Positions 12,204-22,474 of a DNA stretch of 64,000 bases are shown one piece after another. The stretch is taken from the NCBI RefSeq assembly GCF_000002425.4, contig NC_037269.1, forward strand, positions 14,915,309-14,979,308. Reading direction: 5' to 3'. The position numbers and the translations under genes were made by a program. Within the stretch, counting starts at the first letter, position 1; each line of letters starts with the position of its first letter. The DNA comes from Physcomitrium patens (Eukaryota; Streptophyta; Bryopsida; Funariales; Funariaceae). The notes under the pieces are model-generated. The model ran no database searches. It saw nothing but the letters and a program-made list of their open reading frames with translations, and was not told where the DNA came from.

Positions 12204-12745
12204 CAAAATTCAAAAAACCATCAAATTTGTAAATATATTCTTATTTTTTAAATTCTAAACTAATAAAAAATATCACTAATTTTTGAAAATCTCTCAAAAA
12301 TTCAATATTAATTTAATTAACATAAAACCAATACTCAAAAATATCTTCTCAAGTCTACTTTCAAATACTACTCTTTGATTTATCAAAGAATCTCAAAATT
12401 ACTATATGAATATGGTTTTATGTCTTGAGGTTTCATTTTGATCTAGATTGACAATTGGTCCTCTTGGAGTATCAATTTTTGATAATTTGAAGTAATTTTT
12501 ACTTTATTCTATTATTAATTTTTTTTTCAATAAGATTATATTAATTTCTTACTTCATTCATTTTAATTTGGCTCATTTATGCTTCTACATAGTAAATAAA
12601 AGTTGCTTCTATAAAAAAAAAATATTAAGACTAAATCTTTTACTACCTTTCTATCTTTTATCTTTATTTTTTTTTTGCTAGGCTCTTCTATAATAACATC
12701 CATATTTTTATTTTTTACTATATAGTCATGTTACCACATAACATC
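11322..12745 (+). repeat. Repeat family F2, copy 1 (left-truncated)
   Basis: It begins in the degenerate aaatcctaa-type minisatellite (about 11380-11700) and continues with the same unique block order as the copies at 34601, 37022 and 50745. These blocks are a sentence-like tract around taccaatatctc (here caccaatatctcattc at 11884), a block ending with tttgatttatcaaagaa (12377), and an end near tagtcatgttac (12723). It has no coding potential. It may be a solo LTR or a non-autonomous element. Confidence 0.65.
12156..12202. repeat. (TA)n microsatellite, about 47 bp
   Basis: Uninterrupted AT alternation inside F2 copy 1. It is absent from the other F2 copies at the same place, so it arose after insertion. 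Confidence 0.95.
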
Positions 12746-13335
12746 ATAATAGTCTTAGACTAGATATCCAAACTTTTGATAAGTGTAATATTAGAAGATT
12801 GAGGATTTTATTATGATGAATTTGGTGGCAAGTGTCATATACTTCAATCACCCACTTTTTATGGATCTGCCTTAACAAATACCTTTTCTTCCTCTAAAAC
12901 TTCTTCTCATGAATATGACCTTTTCTTTATCTTCTTTATTTTTCTTTATGGTTTTGCTTACATCTTCTTTTAAGAATAGGCCTTTTAATTTTCTATAAGT
13001 AGATAGATTTGTTCTTTCTTCTACATTGTTTTGAAGATTGTCCAATTTCTAGATAAGTTATTGAGTATTAAGCTAACTAAGTCTTTATTCATCATTGCTA
13101 CTTTAGTCTCACAAGTTGGATCTTTAATAGGTTGATCTTTTGAATATGATCTGCTATTCTTTTTTCTTTAGGTAGTTGCATTAAAAAAAGCCTTTTTTTT
13201 GAGGATTAGTCTTTTTAAAGAAATTTATATATCATAAATGTATTTTAATCTCAATCAAATTTTATCCATATCTATTATTAATACATTGCTAAATATGATA
13301 TCATCTTGAAGTATAGAGATGATGATTTTTTTGTT

Positions 13336-13371
<36 letters not shown>

Positions 13372-14939
13372 TTATTCAAGTAGGAGAATCTACTGGTTGG
13401 TGGTCATGGCAACTTCTCATGTGCTTTCTATTCTTGTTTCGTTAAAATCAACATCTTTTGTAACTTCTTTATATTAACTACATATTGCCTCAGCTAATCA
13501 ATTAATGTCTAATAAATGTCACAAAATCACTAAAAATAATTGATTAAAGTTTTTAGCTATTTTATCTATTTGACAATGATTTTTGTATACTATTTTCAAT
13601 CAATTGCTATTGCATGATTTTACAAAATGATTTTATAGTTACATACGGTGTAATTTTAATAAAGTATAAATTTATTACTATTATTATTATTATTATTATT
13701 TTATAAATATTGGTTTATGCTGATAAAATCTTAAAATATACTTTTATTACTAAATTTATTTATAAATTTATACGTAAAAAATATTATATAAATCAATATT
13801 CAATATAAGAAATACTACTCTATATTATTTCTAAAATTTTAATTAGGATTAAAAAACTATTTCAATAAATTATTCTAAAGAATCTTGTTGATTTTTATAG
13901 TTAGATTGGATTTGTGTTAAAAATCCAACTTACAAGATTGAAGTAGTTCAAAAAATAGTTTGGACATAAATAAGATTTTAAACTAATAACATAATTATTG
14001 CATATTTTTTTCATAAAATAATACACTTTCTTAAATAATTCTTATAATGGTTATTTTAATCTATTGAAATATTAATCATTAAATTAAATAAATAAATAAC
14101 TCATTAATTATTATCTTTATTAAATATAAATATAGAAGTTTTTTGACTATTTTAAATTATGGCCAAATTACATTTATTTAAAAATAAGATTTCAATTGTA
14201 TGACTAGTACAAAAGTATATTTTGTAGAGGAGCCCAGAACAAATCAAGACATAAAAGAAATAAAAAATGAACATCCAAATAAACTTCTATTAATTACAAT
14301 TATTTTAAAATTTTAAAATTCATAGTAGTAAGAATAAAAAAAATATTAGAAATAAATAATAAATTAAAGATGGTTGGAATAATACAATATTATTATTCAT
14401 ACAAGTAAGATTTAAGTTATTAATAAATTATAGACATTTAAAAATATTGTATATAATTTGAATAAAATCAATTAGCTAATTAGAATTATAAAAGATGATC
14501 AAAAATTAGAAGCTAAATGTTTTCAAGACAAGTCAATCTTTGTGTATTACATAAGATGATTTCAAGGCAAAATGGTACAAAATAGACTATTAAGAGGGAA
14601 TAAAAACTTTCTAATATATATATTATTATATTTAAATTAAAAAATTAAAATAATCAAAATCCATTTTTTATTATTTTATCTCTTTATAATCATATATGTT
14701 TTAATAAACATAATAAATTCTTTTGTAAACGTAATTATTTTACAACATCAACACATACATACAACCTAATACTAAGAAAAAACTAAAGAAGACTAATAAC
14801 TTCCAATTATCTTTAATCACCTTGATTTTTTTACAAAAAAATAAAAATAAACTTTCTTTAGTAAATTTTTTTCTTAAGATAAGATATTATATTTTTTTTA
14901 AAGCTTAGTATTTTTTGTCAAATCTTAATTTGTGAAGAA

Positions 14940-14973
<34 letters not shown>

Positions 14974-15474
14974 AAATAAATAAAAACCTAACTTGTACTA
15001 AATTGGTACTTTTCATATACACATGGTTGTGAGAACAAACTACAAGATTAACACTAGATTCTATACCAGAATTGGTATGTTAGAACCATAAGATTAACAT
15101 TTCAATTCTCCAATCTACCACTCATCACTCAAAAGATCAAAAATCCAATTTTCAAACATGCAACTCCGGTTCACAACTTATTTAGTCAAGCCTTAAGAGA
15201 AACACCATTGTTCTCCTTTTCTTTTAGTCACTACAGCACTTGCAATTGGCTGGTTACATGATCATGTGATTTATAGCAACTTGTGCGGTATATGGTTTAG
15301 CAATCATTTATTGGCAATAGATTGCTGAGCACCAATGTCTACATGCCTCTAACAATGAAGAAATTCAAATTTTCAATTATAGAAAAAAAAAGATTAAGTT
15401 AGTGCGGTGGTTATGATATATATCAAGTTGTCATTTTGGTCAAAGTAATAAACTTATTTTTTTACAAAAAATAG

Positions 15475-15506
<32 letters not shown>

Positions 15507-16526
15507 CAGTGTTTGAAATTGCTTGTTTTCATTGTTTTTTTTGTTCCTGTCAATACACCAGAAGCTTAAAAAACACAAACAATGAGGATCTCATCCACAA
15601 GAAGAGAGAATGTTAGTTTTGATTACAATGGCAAAGAATATCCTTAAGATAGATGATACATAAAAATTACCTCTAAAAACCAAATCTTATTTGTGTTGAA
15701 TAGAAAATAGGAAGATAGATAGATGTAAATTGTATTATGGTTTTTTTGCTTTTGCCGAAGAGGTATTTTAACTTAAAATGCTTTTCTTATTTATTTTTTA
15801 TTCTTAATTTATATAAAATTTGATATGTAGAATTTTTCTTTATTTCAATATAAAAATATAATAAAAAAACATATTATAGTTAGTATGTAAAATAAAAATA
15901 CTAATTAATTAGTTAATTGATTTTAGATTCTAAAAATTATGAAAAATTAAAATTAAAATTAAAAAAATTAATCTTTTTAAAGAAAAAGTTTAATTTTTTT
16001 TCCTTTTTATAAAAAGAAACATGATATTTTTGTTATAATAAATTCTTATTGCCAACACAATAATACAATGATATACTTCTTATAAAATGATTAAATTATA
16101 TGTATTGATTTATTTTTTTGCATTGCACAGAAAAAAATATTCATATAAAAACTATATATATATATATATATATATATGCGTATGTATATTTATATAAAAT
16201 TACCAATAACATGAAGACACATTACTTTTAGTGTATTCATATTAATCAGTTGTAGCACACAAAGAAGTTTGTTGATTGGTGCTTGTAGTTTAATGTTCAA
16301 CTTAACACTTCTCACCTTACAATTAATTCAGTACATATATATAGATAAATGTTTATATATATATATATATATATATGGGGGGAGAGAGAGAGTGTTACTA
16401 ATGCCAATAGAGTTTTTGCTACCACCAGCACAACATATTCTTACTGTCTTTTTAATTATTTTATTATCAAATTTAAATTTATCTTTATATAATGGAAAAA
16501 ATAAAAACTAAACATATCAGAAATAC

Positions 16527-16561
<35 letters not shown>

Positions 16562-16672
16562 TAAGAATAAAACAACTAGTAAAATATATTGAATGAATGG
16601 TGGATTGTAGTAACAAATCTTGTGGTTACATTAGCAATATCCTCTATCCACCTATTCTTTCTTTATTGAATA
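12746..16672. other. AT-rich intergenic DNA without recognisable genes
   Basis: I see no gene or recognisable retroelement domain. It contains (TA)n at 13338-13368, 14940-14964, 16153-16177 and 16353-16376, an (ATT)n tract at about 13677-13702, A29 at 15478-15506 and T31 at 16530-16560. The short open frames, such as 16269-16511, run through microsatellites and are not supported. Confidence 0.7.
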
Positions 16673-16699
16673 CATATATATATATATATATATATATAA
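16673..16699. repeat. (TA)n microsatellite at left border of gene island
   Basis: About 27 bp of TA alternation. To its left the sequence is strongly AT-rich; within about 50 bp to the right it turns into GC-rich, CpG-containing sequence of the gene island. Confidence 0.9.
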
Positions 16700-16739
16700 T
16701 CAATCAACTTGACTGCGCAAAACCTTTCTTTTTTCACCA

Positions 16740-17209
16740 CTTGGAAATAACAACACCGCCATGAGAGCATTCTCACATGCCAAGGCGGTCATCGCCAGTG
16801 GTCAGTAGTGGCGTCTCAATCCCAGTGAAGCCGGGCAGGGGTGCGACCGTGCGCTGTGTGAACGAGAGTGTGGACTTTCGGGGGTCTCAAAAAGAAATTG
16901 ACGGAGAAAAAAGTCGTGTTTGGTATCGTCACAGCTTTTGTGCCTGCATTATGGTTCAGTCAGATTCTGCGCCATTCGAATGTTAGCGAGATGATGTATT
17001 GTCTTTCGAGAGCAGTCGAATAAGTCGAAGAAAACGCACGTAATTCCATGATACGCAGGGTTTTTATTGGGAATGTTCTCCAGGTAGCTTCAAAACCCTA
17101 AGCATTGGTTAGCTTCGTCGCGCATACCGTATGCAGTATTACAGAGTTTCGTGAGGATCGAAAGGACAATCAAACGGAGTTGGAGGAATAGGGAGCCGTG
17201 GCATCAGCA
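16740..17209 (+). promoter_or_regulatory. Upstream region and probable 5' UTR of the dehydratase gene
   Basis: GC-richer sequence between the island border and the ATG. I cannot place a TATA box or transcription start with confidence. A 69-codon frame at 16777-16986 has no recognisable product and is probably leader or promoter sequence. The telo-box listed separately lies about 110 bp before the ATG. Confidence 0.4.
17093..17101 (+). promoter_or_regulatory. Telo-box (AAACCCTAA)
   Basis: Exact AAACCCTAA. Telo-boxes close to the transcription start are common in plant genes for translation and primary metabolism. Its activity here is only inferred from position. Confidence 0.4.
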
Positions 17210-17837
17210 ATGGCCATCGCTCTATGTCCGGCAGGCACAGCGAGAGCTATCCAACCGTACGTAGGTGGCTTTAAGTGTGCGAACCAGTTAGAGGCAGCAG
17301 TTTGCATCTCAAGTGCATTGATCCTTGAGAGGAGACAGGGAGCATTGGCCAACAGCTTTAAGAGGCGAGAATGTAGCACACTAGTTGTTCGAGGCCGCGG
17401 TTTACTTTATCCTACGATCACTGTCTTGAGGCGGGCCGCTGGTTGCGTGGGTCAGAAAGGTGTGCTCGCTGTCCAGGACGGATCTTCTCCTCATGTTGAG
17501 GAGGAAAGAGCCGAGCAAGCCTGGGATAATGCAGGCAGTCCTAACGCTCCAATCGTTCCCACGAGTGATTTAGTTAGCCTACAAATTCCAAGTAAGCACA
17601 GCTGAGATATATCTATCGAGCTGAATTAACCACTAGGATAGTCTAATGCGCTGTGTTATTCATTAGTACTGAAAAGGCACTTAATGCAGGTCCTTTGTAA
17701 TGGGCCATTCTTCCAATTTCAGGCTTTAATCGTCAAACTCATGCTTATCGTCGCTTGTCGAGAGCTGAACGCAAAATAATTTACTTGCACGGAAGTTTAT
17801 GGAGTTTTTCCTAGTCTTTATTTTTGGTTATTTTGTA

Positions 17838-17886
<49 letters not shown>

Positions 17887-19634
17887 GGAGAGAGAGAGAG
17901 CGAGCAAGAAGATCTGTGTGTGTGCAAGACAGCAGCTATTGGCATTGATACTGTATTATGTTATGTTATCTTGTCATGAGTTGGTTGATTTTCAAGCTGG
18001 AAGCACGATTATGGAAGAATGAATTTACTTAAGTCATCCTGGTTCGTCATCATCTAACTCAAGTACTGGAGTTGGCCTGAACAGAGCCCTTGTCTATAAC
18101 CGATTTAGCTTTGCCACCCAGACATGGGTCTGATGTGCGTGTAGCTTATCAGGTATTTCTTGAGGGCCACTCTCTGCAGAGCTTTAATACCTAGATTTTA
18201 GTTAGTTTTTTCAGTTTTAACTTTATTTCACAACTTTTCTCTCCGACATCCAGATTTTGTTGTATTTGATGGTTATTTGCATAAGTTGCTCCAGTCACCG
18301 GCAATTTGTTTGATCAATACACTGCTTTACTATCCAGGGTGTTCCCGGAGCCTACAGTGAAGCAGCAGCTGCCAAAGCTTACCCTAGGTGTGAAGCTGTT
18401 CCTTGTGACCAATTTGAAGCTGCTTTTCAGGTACAGCGTACGCTCTGCGCTTCTGGGAACAGATTGTTAGATTTGAAGTGGGTGCTGTTTTATTGTTGCA
18501 GTCGGATATCAAGGATGTCGCAATTTTGCAAATTTCATGCAATGTTGCTGCTAGTGTATATTTCTTCTCTCACAATGTTTGCAGAACTTCTAAGGATAAG
18601 CACTTTGACGTGATCTTTTTCTGCATAAAAATTAATAATCTTCTGTTTGTGACCTAAGTGATGAGCAAGTTATTGACAATGTTTGCTGTAAGCACAATGT
18701 CTCATTGCTTTCCAGTCCTTGTTCACCAATTTTTAACTTCTAGATTCCAGGCGGTGGAGCTTTGGTTGGTTGACAGAGCAGTTTTACCTATAGAGAATTC
18801 TCTAGGGGGAAGTATACACCGCAACTACGATTTATTGCTACGTCATCGACTCCACATAGTTGGTGAAGTTCAACTTGGAGTTCACCATTGCCTCTTAGGA
18901 CTCCCAGGTGTGAAAAAAGAGGAATTGTTGCGGGTTGTCAGTCATCCGCAGGTACTTGGTGCTTTCTACAAAGATATCATGTCTGTCTTTTGTCTTTGCC
19001 ATTATAAGTATTTTACATTGATATGATTAATCCAGATGGATTGCTTTTATAATTGTTGCCGACACATACTTTTCTAAATGATAGGTGCCTGCTCAAGGAA
19101 GCTGGGTCTACTGGTGATTCCTGAGTTTCACATCATGCTGATGCAGCAGTGACTGCCTGCGTAGCTGGAGGGCCTTTCTCTGGTTGTGGTCATGTTTGAC
19201 TTGACGTGAGAAAAGATAATGTTTTGTGCTTGCATGAACATTGTAACTTACATCATCTAAATTTTAATTTTATTTGCAAATCGCAGGCTCTTGCTCAATG
19301 TGAGCACACACTGGTAAAGTTAGGTGTAGCTCGAGAAGCTGTGGATGATACTGCTGGAGCTGCACAGGTAACCTAGAATGTATACGCGTGGATTTTTCTT
19401 ACATTGATCATTGCTGAATCATACTAAACAGTATGTACGGGGTTTGTCTCTTTTATCCTTCTTTATTGGTACACTGTTGTTTGATTTCAACATTCTTTAC
19501 TCGAATTCTGTGAAGAAACTTCTCAATCTGTCCTTGTCATTTATTCCAACAGTTTGCTGGGTTAGACCTGCAGGAAAGAGTATTACACAGATTTTTTAAA
19601 TTGTTTCAATTTCGATCTTCTTCGTTCCCCTATG

Positions 19635-19691
<57 letters not shown>

Positions 19692-21414
19692 GGATGTTTA
19701 CATACAGAAAACCTTGATGGCTACATGTTGATTAAGGTTGGTTGTGATTTTCATGCTGTAGTTTTTGTATCCTAATTGTGTATGTAGTTGTGATCTCTGG
19801 TATATATCAAGCAGGTTTTATGTACTCAATAAAGTATATCAATCAGCTTATTTGAAACTGCTTTCTGCAGTTTATTGCTGCCCATCAACTCCGGGATACA
19901 GGGGCTGTTGCCAGTGCACGAGCTGCAGAAATTTATGGACTTGAGATCCTAATGGATGGTATCCAGGTAAAACTCTGTCCATGTGGACTCTGAGCTTTGA
20001 AGCTGATTGGGATGTTGAATTTTAGGGCTATCCTTAATTTTGTTTATTGGCCAGTATGGGATGTAATGACTGATGGGTGTTGTTATGTAATGCTTCCTTC
20101 AATGAATAGAACGGGTGGCCCTAGATCAGAGATTAATGTCTTATGCACATTGGCTTTCTCATTATTGAGGGCATATAGCCGTGATGACCTAAATCAAGGA
20201 GCTCACGATGATAAAATTTGCAGGATGATCTGGATAATGTCACTAGGTTTTTAATGCTTGCCCGTGAACCTATCATTCCAAGGATTGATAGACCATTCAA
20301 GGTGGGTAGTTCTCCCCCTCCTTTCACAAAATCCTATCAAGTGTTTGGTGGTTTATCTGTGAGGATCCCTGCCAATGTATCCGAATGTGATAAAAAGTTA
20401 CGTTGGTACGTGTCGGAAGTGATTACATTTTTGGGTTTGAGCTGTTTAATTGTTTTGTCCTCACATTCTTGATTTCTTTTTCTTATAAAATGTGTTACCG
20501 CACATGATATGGTAGTCTATTTCTTCAATTTCCTTGTCTTGGTGGTTTACTTTGGTTCAGACCAGTATTGTTTTCACACTGGAAGAAGGACCGGGTGTTC
20601 TGTTCAAGGCACTAGCTGTCTTTGCGCTGCGGAGTATCAATCTCACCAAGGTATCTTTCAGTTTACTAAGCTATGAAGGCTTGTGCTTTGGGTTCTTTGA
20701 TCATGTTGAGCTTGTAGCTGAAATTCTTACGCTGAATTGACAGATTGAAAGTCGTCCTCAAAGAAAGCGACCCCTACGCGTGGTTGACGATAGCAATAAT
20801 GGAACTGCCAAGTATAGTCACAGACTCCCAATAGCTTCGTGTACCGCATATACCCTCTTTAGAACTGTGACAAAGAATCGGTCGATTCATGATTTATTAT
20901 TCTCATATATACTTTGCATGCACAGTATGTTTTCACGTTCAGCATCACCGGAATATTCACGAACCTTTCGGCGATGACGTAAACCCCTCATTGGATCCTG
21001 ATAACATTAAGGATTGTTGTGCAGATATTTTGATTATCTTTTTTATGTGGATTTTGAGGCATCAATGGCTGATGTGCGAGCACAAAATGCGCTTGGGCAT
21101 CTACAGGTACATAGAAAGGCAGATATATTGTAAAGCATTCCATCACAGTGGAGGTTATATTATTCCTCACAAAATGCCATACGTTCACTGTCTCAGAACT
21201 ACTGTAATTGCAGTACGGTTTGTTTTGATTGTTCGTACCTAGCTTTTCAATGAGGTTCCAAGTTATTACAACGTTTTCTAGTCTTGAATCAGTGATCACT
21301 ATTTCTGCCGTCTATTGAAGCTAACAGCACCATATTCTGTACATTCAGGAGTTTGCGACCTTTTTGAGAGTACTAGGCAGTTATCCCATGGAAGTTAGTC
21401 CAATGCGAGCTTGA
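17210..21414 (+). CDS. ADT: Arogenate dehydratase / prephenate dehydratase (plastid), 11 exons
   Basis: The enzyme decarboxylates and dehydrates arogenate (and possibly prephenate), giving phenylalanine (or phenylpyruvate), in plastids. Exons: 17210-17591, 18085-18152, 18338-18430, 18751-18951, 19287-19367, 19871-19966, 20224-20301, 20561-20650, 20744-20811, 21025-21106, 21349-21414. All introns are GT-AG and phases agree, giving 434 aa, the usual plant length. Residues 1-127 are weakly conserved and hold the presumed transit peptide. The PDT domain starts near [13 protein letters not shown] (146-158). ENSLGGS is at 196-202. The catalytic TRF is at 314-316. The C-terminal ACT domain has GPGVLFKAL (343-351) and the Phe-binding ESRP (365-368), so feedback inhibition by Phe is expected. 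The first ATG is at 17210. The ACT stretch resembles the Arabidopsis ADT1/ADT2 type rather than ADT3-6. No disabling change is seen. Confidence 0.95.
17838..17903. repeat. (TG)n(GA)n microsatellite in intron 1
   Basis: About 17 bp of TG alternation followed by about 31 bp of GA and a second interrupted GA block. It lies inside intron 1 (17592-18084) of the dehydratase gene. The open frame across it (17840-18022) is an artefact of the repeat. Confidence 0.95.
19635..19691. repeat. (TCTA)14 tetranucleotide microsatellite in intron 5
   Basis: 57 bp of perfect TCTA units within intron 5 (19368-19870) of the dehydratase gene. It is likely length-polymorphic. Confidence 0.97.
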
Positions 21415-21720
21415 GGCGACTACCTCAACCTGTAATCAGAAGTCGACCTCAGTGCTATTTGTAGTATCTATCTATATATATATTTGTGCGCATTGTTCAA
21501 ACGTCATGTTTTAGGTTATGGATTGTTTTTAATGCAGTTTTTCACTCCTTGAAATGATGGGTATCCATATTACCGTACTTGCAGGGTAACTTAGATGTGT
21601 AGTAGAAGGACAATTCAAGATTGTTAATAGACAGGTTTAGTGGCTGGCTTTTATCACTTTAAACAGCTTAGATGGACTTCATGAATTACATCTAAAGCCA
21701 GCTTATGAATAACTGTGCCA

Positions 21721-21726
21721 AATAAA
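21721..21726 (+). terminator. Candidate poly(A) signal of the dehydratase gene
   Basis: AATAAA 307 bp after the stop codon, with T-rich sequence following (about 21730). This is a plausible plant near-upstream element; position alone supports it. Confidence 0.35.
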
Positions 21727-22144
21727 TAATTTTTTGTCGGAGTAGGGCACTTTTTCATTTAATGGTTGCAGTCACGAAAATCATGCAACCGTAGGGAAGC
21801 TTCACTCTGCCGCTTAGCCAGTGTATCAAGTATGAAATCATCTTTCTCTTTTTCTTTTACCTAGGCATCCACTTGGCACTGGAGGAGTAATGGCCTTCTT
21901 TTCATGCCCTTGCAGAAGCGTCGTGGCTGGAAGTCTTCTGATAATAGTAATCTTGGAACGACTGGGGTTCGGTAACTAGTTTACCATGGATACTATTGCA
22001 AATCAACATGAGTTATCTAAGTTTTACAAATTTGTGGTGTGTACTCGTTTAGTAAATTTGTTTGTTTCTTCACTTCAAATCACATCTTGTCGGGAAAATT
22101 CTTTCTAGAAAAGAGCAGGTGAATAATTCGCATCACGTCTTCTA

Positions 22145-22256
22145 ACAGCAAAGTTATCTACACACTCACCTCCTGCATGCATCAATTTTTTCGACAACAA
22201 AAGTATCTACACACCCACCTTATGAATGCTTCATATTTTTCAACAACAAAGTTATC
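22145..22256. repeat. 49-bp tandem repeat, about 2.3 copies
   Basis: Unit starts at 22145 (acagcaaagttatc), 22194 (acaacaaaagtatc) and 22243 (acaacaaagttatc), so the period is exactly 49 bp. Copies share ctacacac-caccT and tgcatc/tgcttcat-atttttc blocks with point differences. It lies just downstream, in transcript sense, of the P450 stop codon, in or next to its 3' UTR. Confidence 0.85.
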
Positions 22257-22258
22257 AC

Positions 22259-22264
22259 TTTATT
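22259..22264 (-). terminator. Candidate poly(A) signal of the P450 gene
   Basis: On the minus strand AATAAA, 211 bp after the P450 stop codon and immediately before the 49-bp tandem repeat. Confidence 0.35.
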
Positions 22265-22474
22265 GACAAAGGCAAGCACACGTTGAAATGCTTTTACATT
22301 GAAGGTGATTAGTGATCGATTTCCCTTCAGTCCGCACTAACTTCCATATCCTAAAGTAAAAGTTTAGAGTTGCGTACATTGACATCGTGTCAGTAGCTAA
22401 TCCTCCTGTGGCTAATTTACATCAATGTTACGTTTCCTACGATCATCGTAGAAATGTTCAGAGACACCTTAGCA

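Larger units (their letters stand above)
21415..22474. other. Intergenic region between convergent genes (both 3' UTRs)
   Basis: It contains the 3' UTRs of the two convergent genes, the two candidate poly(A) signals and the 49-bp tandem repeat listed separately. I see no further gene. It includes a tatatata tract near 21474-21482. Confidence 0.6.

Noticed and set aside
12041-12232. 63-codon open frame in F2 copy 1
   Set aside because: Half of it is (TA)n translation (IYIYIY), and it is not conserved in other F2 copies.
17198-17209. Extension of the dehydratase N-terminus upstream of 17210 (GTG-initiated frame)
   Set aside because: Plant nuclear genes start at ATG; the first in-frame ATG is at 17210 and the extension adds only four codons.
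17840-18022. 60-codon open frame over the (GA)n tract
   Set aside because: It is microsatellite translation inside intron 1.
19080-19210. Possible additional exon in ADT intron 4
   Set aside because: Exons 4 and 5 join in frame into the conserved [13 protein letters not shown] stretch; nothing is missing.
20926-20976. Alternative exon in ADT intron 9 (tat gtt ttc ... after cacag)
   Set aside because: Splicing into it would end in a stop within the ACT domain; exon 10 at 21025 restores the conserved [16 protein letters not shown] in phase.
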